DNA of 40,659 nucleotides, taken from assembly GCF_013141425.1 (NCBI RefSeq), contig NZ_JABFRA010000079.1, positions 1-40,659 on the forward strand. The letters are read 5' to 3'. This DNA comes from Methylotenera sp. Its GTDB lineage: Bacteria > Pseudomonadota > Gammaproteobacteria > Burkholderiales > Methylophilaceae. Below are positions 9,086-16,937 of this stretch, in pieces. The position numbers and the translations under genes are program-made. The notes under the pieces were generated by a model, which searched no databases, had not been told where the DNA came from, and was given only the letters and a program-made list of their open reading frames with translations. Each line of letters opens with the position of its first letter. Within the stretch, counting starts at the first letter, position 1.

Positions 9086-9856
9086 TTAAGTTGTGCGGAT
9101 TAAGTGTTGTTGACGTCGGCTGACAGCCACGGTTGCATCGGTGTTTTTTAATATGGCCACCCAGTGCTTTTCGCTACTTTTATTACCTTCTTCATCAAAT
9201 TCTTGGTAACGCTTTTCATAACCGAGAATATAGGCCTTAGCGACCAAGCAATTCCGGTGCAGGCGAATAAAGATGTTGCCGAATTCTTGCTCCAAATTAT
9301 TGAGCGATTCTTCTAATAAATACTCTTTTTCGGCCGTGTGTACCGTGATGTATTTAAGCTCAGCACGTAAAAAAATCACCTCGGCTATTGGCACTAATAA
9401 AATCCGCCCGCGTTCGGTAATGCTAAAGTGTGTTTTTTTTGGGCTTAATGGTGCCAATGCGTCAAGTTGACTAGGCAATAAGGCACGTGCTTTTTGCAGC
9501 GCGGTTTGCAAGCGCTCGAGGCGTATTGGCTTTAATAAATAATCAACTGCATTCATATCAAACGCCTGTATGGCATAAGTATCATAAGCCGTAGTAAAAA
9601 TCACCGCAGGTGACTTGCTTAGTTTTTGTAAGTGCTGCGCCGCTTCAATGCCATCGATACCAGGCATGCGGATGTCCAGTAACACAATGTCTGGCTGATG
9701 ATCGTTGGCTAAACTCAGGGCTTCTTGTCCATTTTTAGCCTCAGCTACGATATTTACCTGGCTGATTTCGCCTAAAAGTTCGCGTAGTCGATTGCGTGCT
9801 GGTGCCTCGTCATCGGCGATTAAGACTTTCAGGGGATTGAGTGTTGGAACAGTCAT
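9086..9856 (-). CDS. LytTR-type response regulator, AlgR-like
   Basis: DNA-binding response regulator of 256 residues. The receiver domain (about 9-125) has the acidic pair Asp15/Asp16, the phosphoacceptor Asp61 in VLLDIRMPGIDG, Thr88/Thr89 and Lys109 in LLKPI. The LytTR DNA-binding domain occupies about residues 150-250 (GRILLVPIAEVIFLRAELKY; FIRLHRNCLVA). Its ATG overlaps the stop of the sensor-kinase gene (ATGA), so the two are translationally coupled. Order and neighbours (argH, kinase, regulator, hemC) match the algZ/fimS-algR locus of Pseudomonas, where AlgR controls twitching and alginate; whether the regulon is similar here is unknown. Confidence 0.93.
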   Translation of the reverse strand: MTVPTLNPLKVLIADDEAPARNRLRELLGEISQVNIVAEAKNGQEALSLANDHQPDIVLLDIRMPGIDGIEAAQHLQKLSKSPAVIFTTAYDTYAIQAFDMNAVDYLLKPIRLERLQTALQKARALLPSQLDALAPLSPKKTHFSITERGRILLVPIAEVIFLRAELKYITVHTAEKEYLLEESLNNLEQEFGNIFIRLHRNCLVAKAYILGYEKRYQEFDEEGNKSSEKHWVAILKNTDATVAVSRRQQHLIRTT

Positions 9857-10845
9857 TTCGTCGTATGTGGTAAGGTAATGTATACTTGGTATTCACCATT
9901 TGATAATGTACTTTTTAGCGTAGCTTCTAAGTCAAAATGTAAAGTTAAACGTTCTTTAATATTTTTGAGTGCCATTTGATTGCCAATATGACGCGTATTT
10001 TTTAAGCTATAAGGATTACTTAATATTAAATGTATTTCATCGCGTTTGGTATAAATTTGAATAGTAATTTTGCCGCCAGCCGCCAGTGGTTCAATGCCAT
10101 GGTATACCGCATTTTCTATCAGCGGTTGCAATAGTAATGGCGGTATAAGAGCATCGGGTGGCATGTAGTCAATTTGCCATTCAACGATGAGTCGCTCCTC
10201 TAAACGCAATTTTTCAAGCGCCAAATACTGCCTACAGAGTGCAATTTCCTGTGTAAGCGGCACTAAGTCACGATTATCGGCCATCAGCACACGAAATAAG
10301 TCTGCCATGTCCTCTAAGGCCGTTTCGGCTTGTTTTGGTTGGCTACGTATCATTGACAACACAGCATTAATGCAGTTGAATAAAAAATGCGGACGTATCC
10401 GCGCTTGCAAGGCTTGCAAGCGCGCCTCATCAATTGCCGGTGAATAAGCGCGTTGTTGCAAGTCAAAATAAAACAGGGTGATTGCACTCACAATAAAAAC
10501 ATAAAAAAGTGCACGCGTGCTGCTGGGCAAATTGTTAAATATCATTAACTGAGAAAACAATTCATAAACGCCACTGCAAGCCAATAATATGATCAGCAGC
10601 ATCGCAAAAATGCCGCGCTTGTAGTTAAGTTTAATTAACAAAGGATAGCTCACATATAATAACAGCAGACTTAATAGCAGCATGGGTTGCGCTACAGCGG
10701 AGATGGAGGTGAAAAGCGCCGAAAATTCCAATAAGCTGCTAGTAAGTAGCACCGCCGCAAATGCTAATGCCACGTTGACAATGACTAATATGCGCAAGTT
10801 AACGCCTAAATTACGCATATTCGGCAATCGGTTAGATTTTCTCAT
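9853..10845 (-). CDS. LytS/AlgZ-type sensor histidine kinase
   Basis: Partner kinase of the adjacent LytTR regulator. The 330-residue protein has four to five hydrophobic segments in the first 130 residues (about 17-38, 48-72, 79-100, 112-128), and then the His_kinase domain typical of LytS/AlgZ: the phosphorylation motif RPHFLFNCINAV with His153, and the ATP-binding N-box LLLQPLIENAVYHGIEP. No separate sensory domain is visible, so the membrane part may itself be the sensor. It is transcribed away from argH; the promoter should lie in the 165-bp region up to 11010, which contains an inverted repeat. Confidence 0.92.
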   Translation of the reverse strand: MRKSNRLPNMRNLGVNLRILVIVNVALAFAAVLLTSSLLEFSALFTSISAVAQPMLLLSLLLLYVSYPLLIKLNYKRGIFAMLLIILLACSGVYELFSQLMIFNNLPSSTRALFYVFIVSAITLFYFDLQQRAYSPAIDEARLQALQARIRPHFLFNCINAVLSMIRSQPKQAETALEDMADLFRVLMADNRDLVPLTQEIALCRQYLALEKLRLEERLIVEWQIDYMPPDALIPPLLLQPLIENAVYHGIEPLAAGGKITIQIYTKRDEIHLILSNPYSLKNTRHIGNQMALKNIKERLTLHFDLEATLKSTLSNGEYQVYITLPHTTK

Positions 10846-10891
10846 GGCCAGTTTTTGTGTTGCGCTGCATCGTTGTCATATTGTTTTGCAT

Positions 10892-10914
10892 TATACTTAT
10901 GTTATATAAGTATA
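10892..10914. promoter_or_regulatory. Inverted repeat in the kinase/argH divergent promoter region
   Basis: A perfect 9-bp inverted repeat, TATACTTAT and ATAAGTATA, separated by 5 bases, is centred about 58 bases upstream of the kinase start. Read on the minus strand, AT-rich -10-like sequences (TATAAC, TATAAT) lie within and next to it, so a protein bound here could affect the kinase promoter. It could also be simple AT-rich symmetry. Confidence 0.4.
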
Positions 10915-11010
10915 TTATTATTAAACAAGATTTTGCTTTTTAGCCAATAAATAGTAAAAAAGACAAATTCCACAAAATTATAAGCAAAACGATTAAACGA
11001 GAAATAGACT

Positions 11011-12414
11011 GTGACACAAAAAGAAAGCGCCCTAAATAAAAAAAATACCAGCTGGTCAGGTCGATTCAATGAACCTGTCGCCGAGTTGGTGAAAAAATAT
11101 ACCGCTTCAGTGAGCTTTGATCAGCGCCTCGCCGTTTACGATATTCAAGGCTCGATTGCACATGCGCAAATGTTGGGCGCGCAAAAAATCATCAGTTTGG
11201 AAGATGTCCAATCCATAGAAACTGGTTTGTCAGAAATTCTTAAGGAAATCGAGGCGGGTCAATTTGAGTGGCTACTCGATTTAGAAGACGTTCACTTAAA
11301 CATTGAAAAGCGCCTGACCGATAAAATCGGCGATGCGGGTAAGCGCTTGCATACCGGCAGAAGCCGTAACGACCAGGTTGCGACCGATGTGAGGTTGTGG
11401 TTGCGTGCAACGACCGATGATGTGATTCTGGGTTTAAAAAAGCTACAACTTAGCTTGCTGGATTTAGCTGACGCAAATTTTGATACGGTGATGCCAGGTT
11501 TCACCCACCTACAAGTGGCACAGCCCGTTACCTTTGGCCATCATTTAATGGCTTATGTAGAAATGCTAAAGCGAGACACAGAACGATTTGTTGACACTAG
11601 AAAGCGTATTAATCGCTTGCCTTTAGGTGCCGCGGCCTTGGCGGGTACAAGCTACCCTATTGACCGCGAATTGGTTGCAAAAAAATTAGCGTTTGATGGC
11701 GTGTGTGAAAATTCATTGGATGCAGTTTCTGACCGTGATTTTGCCATTGAATTTACCTTTGCCTCTTCTTTGGTGATGACGCATCTATCAAGATTATCGG
11801 AAGAGCTTATTTTATGGAGCTCTCCAAGATTTGCCTTTGTCGATATTGCTGACCGTTTTTGCACGGGTTCATCGATTATGCCGCAAAAGAAAAACCCCGA
11901 TGTGCCAGAGCTGGTGCGAGGTAAAACGGGCCGTGTTTACGGGCATTTAACCGCATTGCTTACTTTAATGAAAGGCCAGCCGCTCGCTTATAACAAGGAT
12001 AATCAAGAAGATAAAGAGCCGCTATTTGATACGGCAGACACTCTGCTTGTTACCTTAGAAATTTATGCGGACATGATGCGTGGCATTACGGTGAGTAATG
12101 AAAACATGCGCCAAGCAGCCAGTGAAGGTTTTGCAACAGCAACCGATTTGGCTGATTATTTAGTGAAAAAGGGCATGCCATTTAGAGATGCGCATGAGGT
12201 GGTGGCTTTGGCAGTGCGTTATGCCGTAGATAAAAAAGTAGATTTAAGTAATTTGCCATTGGTGACGTTACAAGAGTTTGCAGCAGAAATTAGCGACGAT
12301 GTGTACGCAGTATTAACCTTAGAAGGCTCGCTCAATAGCCGTAATCATATTGGCGGCACTGCGCCAGCACAGGTGAAAGCAGCAATAGCGCGTGCTAGAG
12401 CATTAATTAACTAA
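11011..12414 (+). CDS. argH: Argininosuccinate lyase
   Basis: Last step of arginine synthesis: argininosuccinate is split into arginine and fumarate. The 467-residue product has [19 protein letters not shown] near the N-terminus, [18 protein letters not shown] (about 110-127), the substrate-binding region TFGHHLMAY, and the superfamily signature [11 protein letters not shown] (residues 286-296) whose serine pair contains the catalytic base. Length is normal. The start is a GTG at 11011 with only a weak GAGAAA ribosome-binding site. It is divergent from the sensor-kinase gene and followed after 17 bases by a FimV-like gene, with which it may be cotranscribed. Confidence 0.97.
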   Translation: MTQKESALNKKNTSWSGRFNEPVAELVKKYTASVSFDQRLAVYDIQGSIAHAQMLGAQKIISLEDVQSIETGLSEILKEIEAGQFEWLLDLEDVHLNIEKRLTDKIGDAGKRLHTGRSRNDQVATDVRLWLRATTDDVILGLKKLQLSLLDLADANFDTVMPGFTHLQVAQPVTFGHHLMAYVEMLKRDTERFVDTRKRINRLPLGAAALAGTSYPIDRELVAKKLAFDGVCENSLDAVSDRDFAIEFTFASSLVMTHLSRLSEELILWSSPRFAFVDIADRFCTGSSIMPQKKNPDVPELVRGKTGRVYGHLTALLTLMKGQPLAYNKDNQEDKEPLFDTADTLLVTLEIYADMMRGITVSNENMRQAASEGFATATDLADYLVKKGMPFRDAHEVVALAVRYAVDKKVDLSNLPLVTLQEFAAEISDDVYAVLTLEGSLNSRNHIGGTAPAQVKAAIARARALIN

Positions 12415-12431
12415 AATAGTGATGAACCCAT

Positions 12432-14153
12432 TTGATTTTTAGCGATAAAAAATATAAAAAACTGAACCTAGTATTGGCTTTTGCCATTGCTATGCACAGT
12501 AATTTATTACTCGCTGAAGATATATTGCAAGAAGCATCGCCCATTTCCAATAGCGCATTACAGGCACCAGAAACTGCATCAGATCAAGAATCCAACAATA
12601 TTACCTGGCCATTGTTGTCTGGTGAGAGTGTGCAAAGCCTAGCAAAACTGTTTTACCCAAAAAACAAAAGAATGCAGCGCTTGTTTATACGTAAAACTTT
12701 GCAGCTTAGCCAAGAGATTCGGCCAAATCTTAACGCTTATACCACGACCAATCAGGCCAGCCTGATTATCATCCCTCATATTAAAACACTGGCGAAGCAT
12801 AGCGGTAAAATCAAGTCCGCGCGCCCTAAAAAGGCAAGCGTCAGTAAGCAGCCAAAATTGCACATGAGTTATGGCCTGAAGGATGCTGAAAAATACGCAC
12901 TTAGCCCGCAAATGCAGGCCGATTATGAAGCGTTAGTGAAGAAAAACGAGCAACTCAAGCAAGATTTAGACAAGCTCAATGCGAAATTAGCTCATTTGCA
13001 GCAGGTGATGGTTGCGCTAAATGATGAAATAAAGCGTACTCCAATTGCACCCGTAACAACCTCAACCCCCATCGCTGAGGTGCCTGTGCCAACACAAGCA
13101 CCTGCAGCAGTTGAACCGCCAAAACCAGCAGAATCTTTAGAACAAACGCAAAGCTCGGCGATTCAAACCCCAGCGATTAAAGAGGCGGATGTTAAAGAAA
13201 TAAATGCACAGGCGTCTAATCCACAGGCCGCTAATGTTTTAGAGTCAGTTAAATCCGCTGCGCCAGAAGCCAAGCCTGCCGAGACTAATATCACAGTTGA
13301 GCCATCGGCTTCTTTCAAGCCACCTGTTGCACAAAGTCCAGCACCTAAACCAGCCGTTGTGCAGCTTGCAGTAGAAGACACAGCACAAGAATCAATTATT
13401 GCTAAGTATCTATTGGAAATCATTACCTTACTCATTGTGTTGGCTATTGCGCTCGTTATATTTTTGTACAGACGTAAGCAGGCTAAAACTTTCCGCTACT
13501 TTAGCTCAGACAGCTTGCAGCCAATGGATAAGAGTGAATTTGTTAGCACTTTTGAACCCGAAGAGGATAAAAAATCTTCAGTAGATGTAGTAGAGTTGAC
13601 ACAAACGCCGAGTGAGTTTTCTGCCAGTGCTATGGAAGGTGATTTAAACACCCTCATGGCAATGAAAAATAAAGAAGAAGGCGACATGGTGTTGGAGCAA
13701 GCCAAAATCTACGTCAACATTAATCGCGAGAGAGAAGCGATTATGTTGTTGAAATCGCAAATTCAAGCTGCACCGAAGGCTTCATTGCCCCATTGGTTAG
13801 CATTGTTAAACGTCTACCGCAAAACCAATCAAAAAGCCGAGTTTATGGATTATGCAAGGCAACTGCATCAAACCTTTAATGTGATGTTGCCAACATGGGA
13901 TAGCGGGCCCTTGCCTATGGTAGTAGCCACAAGCCTAGAAGAATTTCCGCATATTATTGAGCAAGTGATTAAACTGTGGGCAGATTGTGACGCTGGTGAA
14001 GATCAACTCAAAGCAGCTAAATCTTATCTCAATACGCTATTAACGGATAACCGCGATAGCGAACGTGCAGGCTTCGGCTTAGACGTAATACAAGAGATTA
14101 TGCTATTGCGAGATTTGCTGGATGTGCGTGAGAGGCTGGCGCGTGAAGAGTAA
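12432..14153 (+). CDS. FimV-like membrane protein with LysM-like domain and TPR-like C-terminus
   Basis: Probably a cell-envelope organiser related to FimV/HubP. The 573-residue product has a signal sequence (about 1-28, LLLA before ED), a LysM-like region (about 58-115, WPLLSGESVQSLAKLFYP), a coiled coil (165-202), a Pro/Ala-rich linker (205-315), one membrane segment (325-346) and a TPR-like cytoplasmic C-terminus (about 410-560). The C-terminal part shares residues and spacing with the FimV protein at 29857-32205: EAIMLLKSQI...LPHWLALLNVYRK and EFPHIIEQVIKLW...LNTLLTDNR. The start is uncertain: the only upstream option after the in-frame stop is TTG at 12432, which keeps the whole signal sequence; ATG at 12492 would cut it. 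A peptidoglycan-binding role is inferred. Confidence 0.78.
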   Translation: MIFSDKKYKKLNLVLAFAIAMHSNLLLAEDILQEASPISNSALQAPETASDQESNNITWPLLSGESVQSLAKLFYPKNKRMQRLFIRKTLQLSQEIRPNLNAYTTTNQASLIIIPHIKTLAKHSGKIKSARPKKASVSKQPKLHMSYGLKDAEKYALSPQMQADYEALVKKNEQLKQDLDKLNAKLAHLQQVMVALNDEIKRTPIAPVTTSTPIAEVPVPTQAPAAVEPPKPAESLEQTQSSAIQTPAIKEADVKEINAQASNPQAANVLESVKSAAPEAKPAETNITVEPSASFKPPVAQSPAPKPAVVQLAVEDTAQESIIAKYLLEIITLLIVLAIALVIFLYRRKQAKTFRYFSSDSLQPMDKSEFVSTFEPEEDKKSSVDVVELTQTPSEFSASAMEGDLNTLMAMKNKEEGDMVLEQAKIYVNINREREAIMLLKSQIQAAPKASLPHWLALLNVYRKTNQKAEFMDYARQLHQTFNVMLPTWDSGPLPMVVATSLEEFPHIIEQVIKLWADCDAGEDQLKAAKSYLNTLLTDNRDSERAGFGLDVIQEIMLLRDLLDVRERLAREE

Positions 14154-14190
14154 GTACTTTTGTTTTTAAAATTAAAAAATTATTTCATTA

Positions 14191-14430
14191 TCACTGAAAT
14201 TCTTCGACAAATAGGTCAAGCAATCTATTTACAACAGGTGCAATAGTCAATATCGCGATGAATACGATAGGCCATGCTGTAAAAAATGCAGTAAACCATT
14301 TCACCATAAAGCCAGTATGTCCTTCGAAATGCAAATAAATAATGATGCCAGACACTGTCAATGCGGCGCTTGCTGACATGATTAACGCAAATAAGAACAT
14401 ATGATAACGATAAGTAATTTTAATCGCCAT
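14191..14430 (-). CDS. DUF2798 small membrane protein
   Basis: A 79-residue protein with two membrane segments (about 11-32 and 42-66) that fits DUF2798: FLFALIMSASAALTVSG in the first helix and FTAFFTAWPIVFIAILTIAPVVNRL in the second. The function of the family is unknown. It is the last gene of a minus-strand group with the alpha/beta hydrolase (22 bases upstream) and the SDR gene, all divergent from the TetR gene, so it may be under TetR control. It converges on the FimV-like gene 37 bases away. Confidence 0.8.
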   Translation of the reverse strand: MAIKITYRYHMFLFALIMSASAALTVSGIIIYLHFEGHTGFMVKWFTAFFTAWPIVFIAILTIAPVVNRLLDLFVEEFQ

Positions 14431-14451
14431 ATTTTTTAGCTCTAATCGTAA

Positions 14452-15276
14452 TCAACGAGCCAATACAAGTTCAATCAGCTTACTGGGGTTATCCACAAAA
14501 GCAAAATGTCCAGTATTCGCAACAGTGTTGATTTTTACATCACCTAATTCTTTCGCAGTACGCTTACGTTCATCTAAAGTTGACCAATCATGTTGACCAT
14601 ATATGAGTTTAACTGGCGCTTTTACTGTGCTATATAAAGTGCGAGCCTTACTCCATGAATGCCACGCTGCAAAGGTGCTACGTTCAACATAACGGTAACC
14701 TTTGCGAAACCCCGTGTTGTTAAATTCGGTAAGTAATTGATTCGGCATCCATTGTCTTATTTGCAATCCGCCACGCAGAATAATGCCAAGCAATAATTTA
14801 TTTTCAAGCTTAGCGAATACTGCCCCAAGAACAGGGATAGCGAAATGGCCAAGAATAAAGTTTGCAATGAAATTTCCACGACGCACGCCATCAGCATAAC
14901 GTGTATCGTAGTCGTAAGTATTCGATGCAACTACTGCTTTGATGCGTTCTGGTAATGAGCTGGCAACGGTTAAGGCTAATACCGCCCCAATTGATTCGCC
15001 TACCAGAGTCACATTATGCAGATTGTATTTTTCAATAAAGGCAACGATAGCACCGCGGAAGTAAGGCTCATCATAATTGGCATTGGTATCAATTGATGAG
15101 TAACCATGACCAGGTAAATCTATTGCATAGACGGTGTAATGCTGCGCTAGCCTGGGAATGGCCTCTTCAAAATAATCTAATTGCGTGCGTATGGTATGTA
15201 TTAAAATTAATGGCTGACCAACCCCCGCTTTTAAAAAGCGTAGCGTTCTGCCATCGCCTATTTGAAACTTGACCAA
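14452..15276 (-). CDS. Alpha/beta hydrolase (start uncertain, possible 5' frameshift)
   Basis: Hydrolase of 274 residues with a full catalytic triad: Ser95 in LVGESIGAVLAL, Asp230 in YGQHDWST and His257 in NTGHFAFVDNP. The oxyanion-side motif is LIHTIRTQLDYFEE rather than the common HGxP, and DLPGHGYSS follows. The substrate is unknown; the family includes esterases, haloperoxidase-like and epoxide-hydrolase-like enzymes. The first in-frame start, TTG at 15276, has no ribosome-binding site close to it. A strong AAGGAG (15305-15310) and ATG (15293-15295) lie just upstream but in another frame; removing one G near 15279-15280 would join them to this gene. It follows the SDR gene by 68 bases. 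Confidence 0.85.
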   Translation of the reverse strand: MVKFQIGDGRTLRFLKAGVGQPLILIHTIRTQLDYFEEAIPRLAQHYTVYAIDLPGHGYSSIDTNANYDEPYFRGAIVAFIEKYNLHNVTLVGESIGAVLALTVASSLPERIKAVVASNTYDYDTRYADGVRRGNFIANFILGHFAIPVLGAVFAKLENKLLLGIILRGGLQIRQWMPNQLLTEFNNTGFRKGYRYVERSTFAAWHSWSKARTLYSTVKAPVKLIYGQHDWSTLDERKRTAKELGDVKINTVANTGHFAFVDNPSKLIELVLAR

Positions 15277-15292
15277 TACCGCTTAAGACACG

Positions 15293-15310
15293 CATTTTTA
15301 TATGCTCCTT
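15293..15310 (-). promoter_or_regulatory. Strong ribosome-binding site and out-of-frame ATG before the hydrolase
   Basis: On the minus strand AAGGAG (15310-15305) is followed after 9 bases by ATG (15295-15293), the best initiation signal in this neighbourhood. Its frame ends after about 42 codons and overlaps the hydrolase 5' end. It is either the original hydrolase start, now separated by a one-base shift, or the start of a tiny leader ORF. Confidence 0.5.
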
Positions 15311-15344
15311 CTATGATATTTGTTGGTGTGGTTCGGCTAGAATC

Positions 15345-16088
15345 TTACCAAGGCAAAGTCTCACCTTCGTGAAAGAAGCCACCACTCGGCCCGTCAGCAT
15401 CTAAGGTCGCCAAGCGTGCACTTGTTTTGCTACTATCTGCAACTTCCATTGGCGCATTTGCGCCACCAAGCTCAGTTTTCACCCAACCAGGATGGGCTGA
15501 ATTTACTTTAATATTGGTATCGCGTAGCTCATGCGCTAAATGTATGGTGTAGGAATTAAGCGCAGTTTTAGAGGCGTTGTACGCAAAAGCCTTTGCAGGA
15601 TTGATGGGTGAATTGGGCATGCTATGCAAAGTTAGCGAACCTAATATGCTTGAGAGATTGACGATTCGACCTGCGCTAGATTTTTTAATCAATGGCAATA
15701 GCTTCTGGGTGAGTGCAATGACTGCAAAAAGGTTAGTTTGAAATGTTTTATGTAAGACATCTTCACTGATTAGGCTGCTATTATTGAATCCCATTAGCTG
15801 TTCCAAGCTGATGCCAGCATTGTTGACTAAGATATCCAACTTTCCATGATTTTTAGCTATATAGTCAAAAGCGCTATTAGCAGATTCCGCCTGATTTGCG
15901 TCGTACTGAATGACTTCTGCTTTATATCCAAGCGATTGAAGTTCATTTACTGCGACTTGGCCTTTTTCTATATCACGCGTTCCAAGAATCACAGTAATTC
16001 CGAGCTTGCCTAAACTTCTAGCTGTTTCAAAACCAATGCCACGATTTGCACCTGTAATGAATGCAATCTTTTCTGTTTGTTTTTCCAT
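15345..16088 (-). CDS. Short-chain dehydrogenase/reductase (SDR)
   Basis: NAD(P)H-dependent oxidoreductase of the classical SDR type, 247 residues. Seen: the cofactor motif TGANRGIG (12-19), NNAG (89-92), the catalytic Ser146/147 in VNLSSILG, Tyr170 and Lys174 (YNASK), and HPGWVKTELGG after the active site. Arg38 in GTRD after the second strand suggests a preference for NADPH. The substrate is unknown; the sequence resembles carbonyl-reductase-like SDRs. It has a good ribosome-binding site (AAGGA) and a near-consensus sigma70 promoter at 16149-16177, whose predicted start site lies in a TetR-type operator. It is divergent from the TetR gene and is the first gene of the cassette. Confidence 0.92.
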   Translation of the reverse strand: MEKQTEKIAFITGANRGIGFETARSLGKLGITVILGTRDIEKGQVAVNELQSLGYKAEVIQYDANQAESANSAFDYIAKNHGKLDILVNNAGISLEQLMGFNNSSLISEDVLHKTFQTNLFAVIALTQKLLPLIKKSSAGRIVNLSSILGSLTLHSMPNSPINPAKAFAYNASKTALNSYTIHLAHELRDTNIKVNSAHPGWVKTELGGANAPMEVADSSKTSARLATLDADGPSGGFFHEGETLPW

Positions 16089-16131
16089 TTTCCATATTCC
16101 TTGAAGTCATAAAATTAAATTTTTATATTCA

Positions 16132-16143
16132 TACCGAACGGTA
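16132..16143. promoter_or_regulatory. Palindromic operator O1, probably bound by the adjacent TetR regulator
   Basis: TACCGAACGGTA: two perfect 5-bp arms (TACCG and CGGTA) around AA. It overlaps the position where transcription from the SDR promoter should start (about 16142), an ideal place for a repressor. A second, degenerate copy lies at 16187-16198. Such short GC-centred palindromes between divergent genes are typical TetR-family sites. Confidence 0.72.
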
Positions 16144-16148
16144 AATAA

Positions 16149-16177
16149 ATAATAAATGAGTTAAAATAATTTGTCAA
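16149..16177 (-). promoter_or_regulatory. Sigma70 promoter of the SDR-hydrolase-DUF2798 genes
   Basis: On the minus strand a perfect -35 TTGACA (16177-16172), a 17-base spacer and -10 TATTAT (16154-16149). The predicted start is near 16142, inside operator O1, and about 54 bases ahead of the SDR ATG. Confidence 0.75.
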
Positions 16178-16186
16178 ATATATTTA

Positions 16187-16198
16187 TACTAAATGGTA
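16187..16198. promoter_or_regulatory. Degenerate operator O2 near the TetR gene
   Basis: TACTAAATGGTA matches operator O1 (TACCGAACGGTA) at 9 of 12 positions and lies 55 bases away, 32 bases upstream of the tetR-type ATG. It could serve autoregulation of the regulator. Weaker than O1 because the inner palindrome bases are lost. Confidence 0.5.
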
Positions 16199-16229
16199 CA
16201 ATATTTACTTGTATAGAAAATAAACGCTT

Positions 16230-16865
16230 ATGAATGAATCAGATAAAACAAAAGACCTTGTTAAACCACTTACAAAACCACGTGGTCGTCCATTGGGTTT
16301 TAAGCAAGATGAAGCGCTAGACAAAGCATTAGAAGTTTTTTGGTCGCATGGCTATGAGGGGACTTCTATGGCGGAGCTTACTGATGCACTTGGTATCAAT
16401 AAGCCTAGCATTTATGCGGCTTTTGGAAATAAAGAGGCGTTGTTTCGTAAGGCGTTAGCGCGCTATACAGGGGGACCAGTTGCATTTGTGGGTGAAGCCA
16501 TGAAAGCACCCACAGCACGCCAAACTGTTGAAAGATTATTAACAGGCGCCGCAGAATTTTTTAGTGACAAAAGTACGCCTAATGGTTGCATGATTGTGCA
16601 AGGCGCACTTACCTGCGGGCAGTCTTCACAGACTATTCAGCAAGAATTAATTGCTTACAGAAAAGGTTTTGAAGTAAATCTTTCTAAACGTTTTGAGCTA
16701 GCGAAACAACAAGGTGATTTACCACAACATGTAAATTCCCAACAGCTTGCAAAATATATAGCGACAATACATCAAGGCATGTCGATACAGGCAACTAGTG
16801 GCGCAACAAGAGAAGAATTACTTGCGATTGTTGAAATTGCACTGAAAAACTGGCCAGAAAGCTAG
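16230..16865 (+). CDS. TetR/AcrR family transcriptional regulator
   Basis: Repressor-type regulator of 211 residues. The N-terminal DNA-binding domain (about 18-75) reads RGRPLGFKQDEALDKALEVF, then YEGTSMAELTDALGINKPSIYAAFGNKEALF, the classic TetR helix-turn-helix. The C-terminal ligand and dimer domain has one or two Cys (NGCMIVQGALTCGQSS) but no ligand can be deduced. It is divergent from the SDR gene; two related palindromes in the 141-bp gap indicate that it controls the SDR cassette and perhaps itself. The local inducer is probably a reactive small molecule handled by the SDR or hydrolase (inference). Confidence 0.93.
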   Translation: MNESDKTKDLVKPLTKPRGRPLGFKQDEALDKALEVFWSHGYEGTSMAELTDALGINKPSIYAAFGNKEALFRKALARYTGGPVAFVGEAMKAPTARQTVERLLTGAAEFFSDKSTPNGCMIVQGALTCGQSSQTIQQELIAYRKGFEVNLSKRFELAKQQGDLPQHVNSQQLAKYIATIHQGMSIQATSGATREELLAIVEIALKNWPES

Positions 16866-16937
16866 CAATTAGTTTAGTCACACAAATAACTTATCCAACA
16901 TTAATGTGTATACTATTTCGCCCACCAATATAACTAA

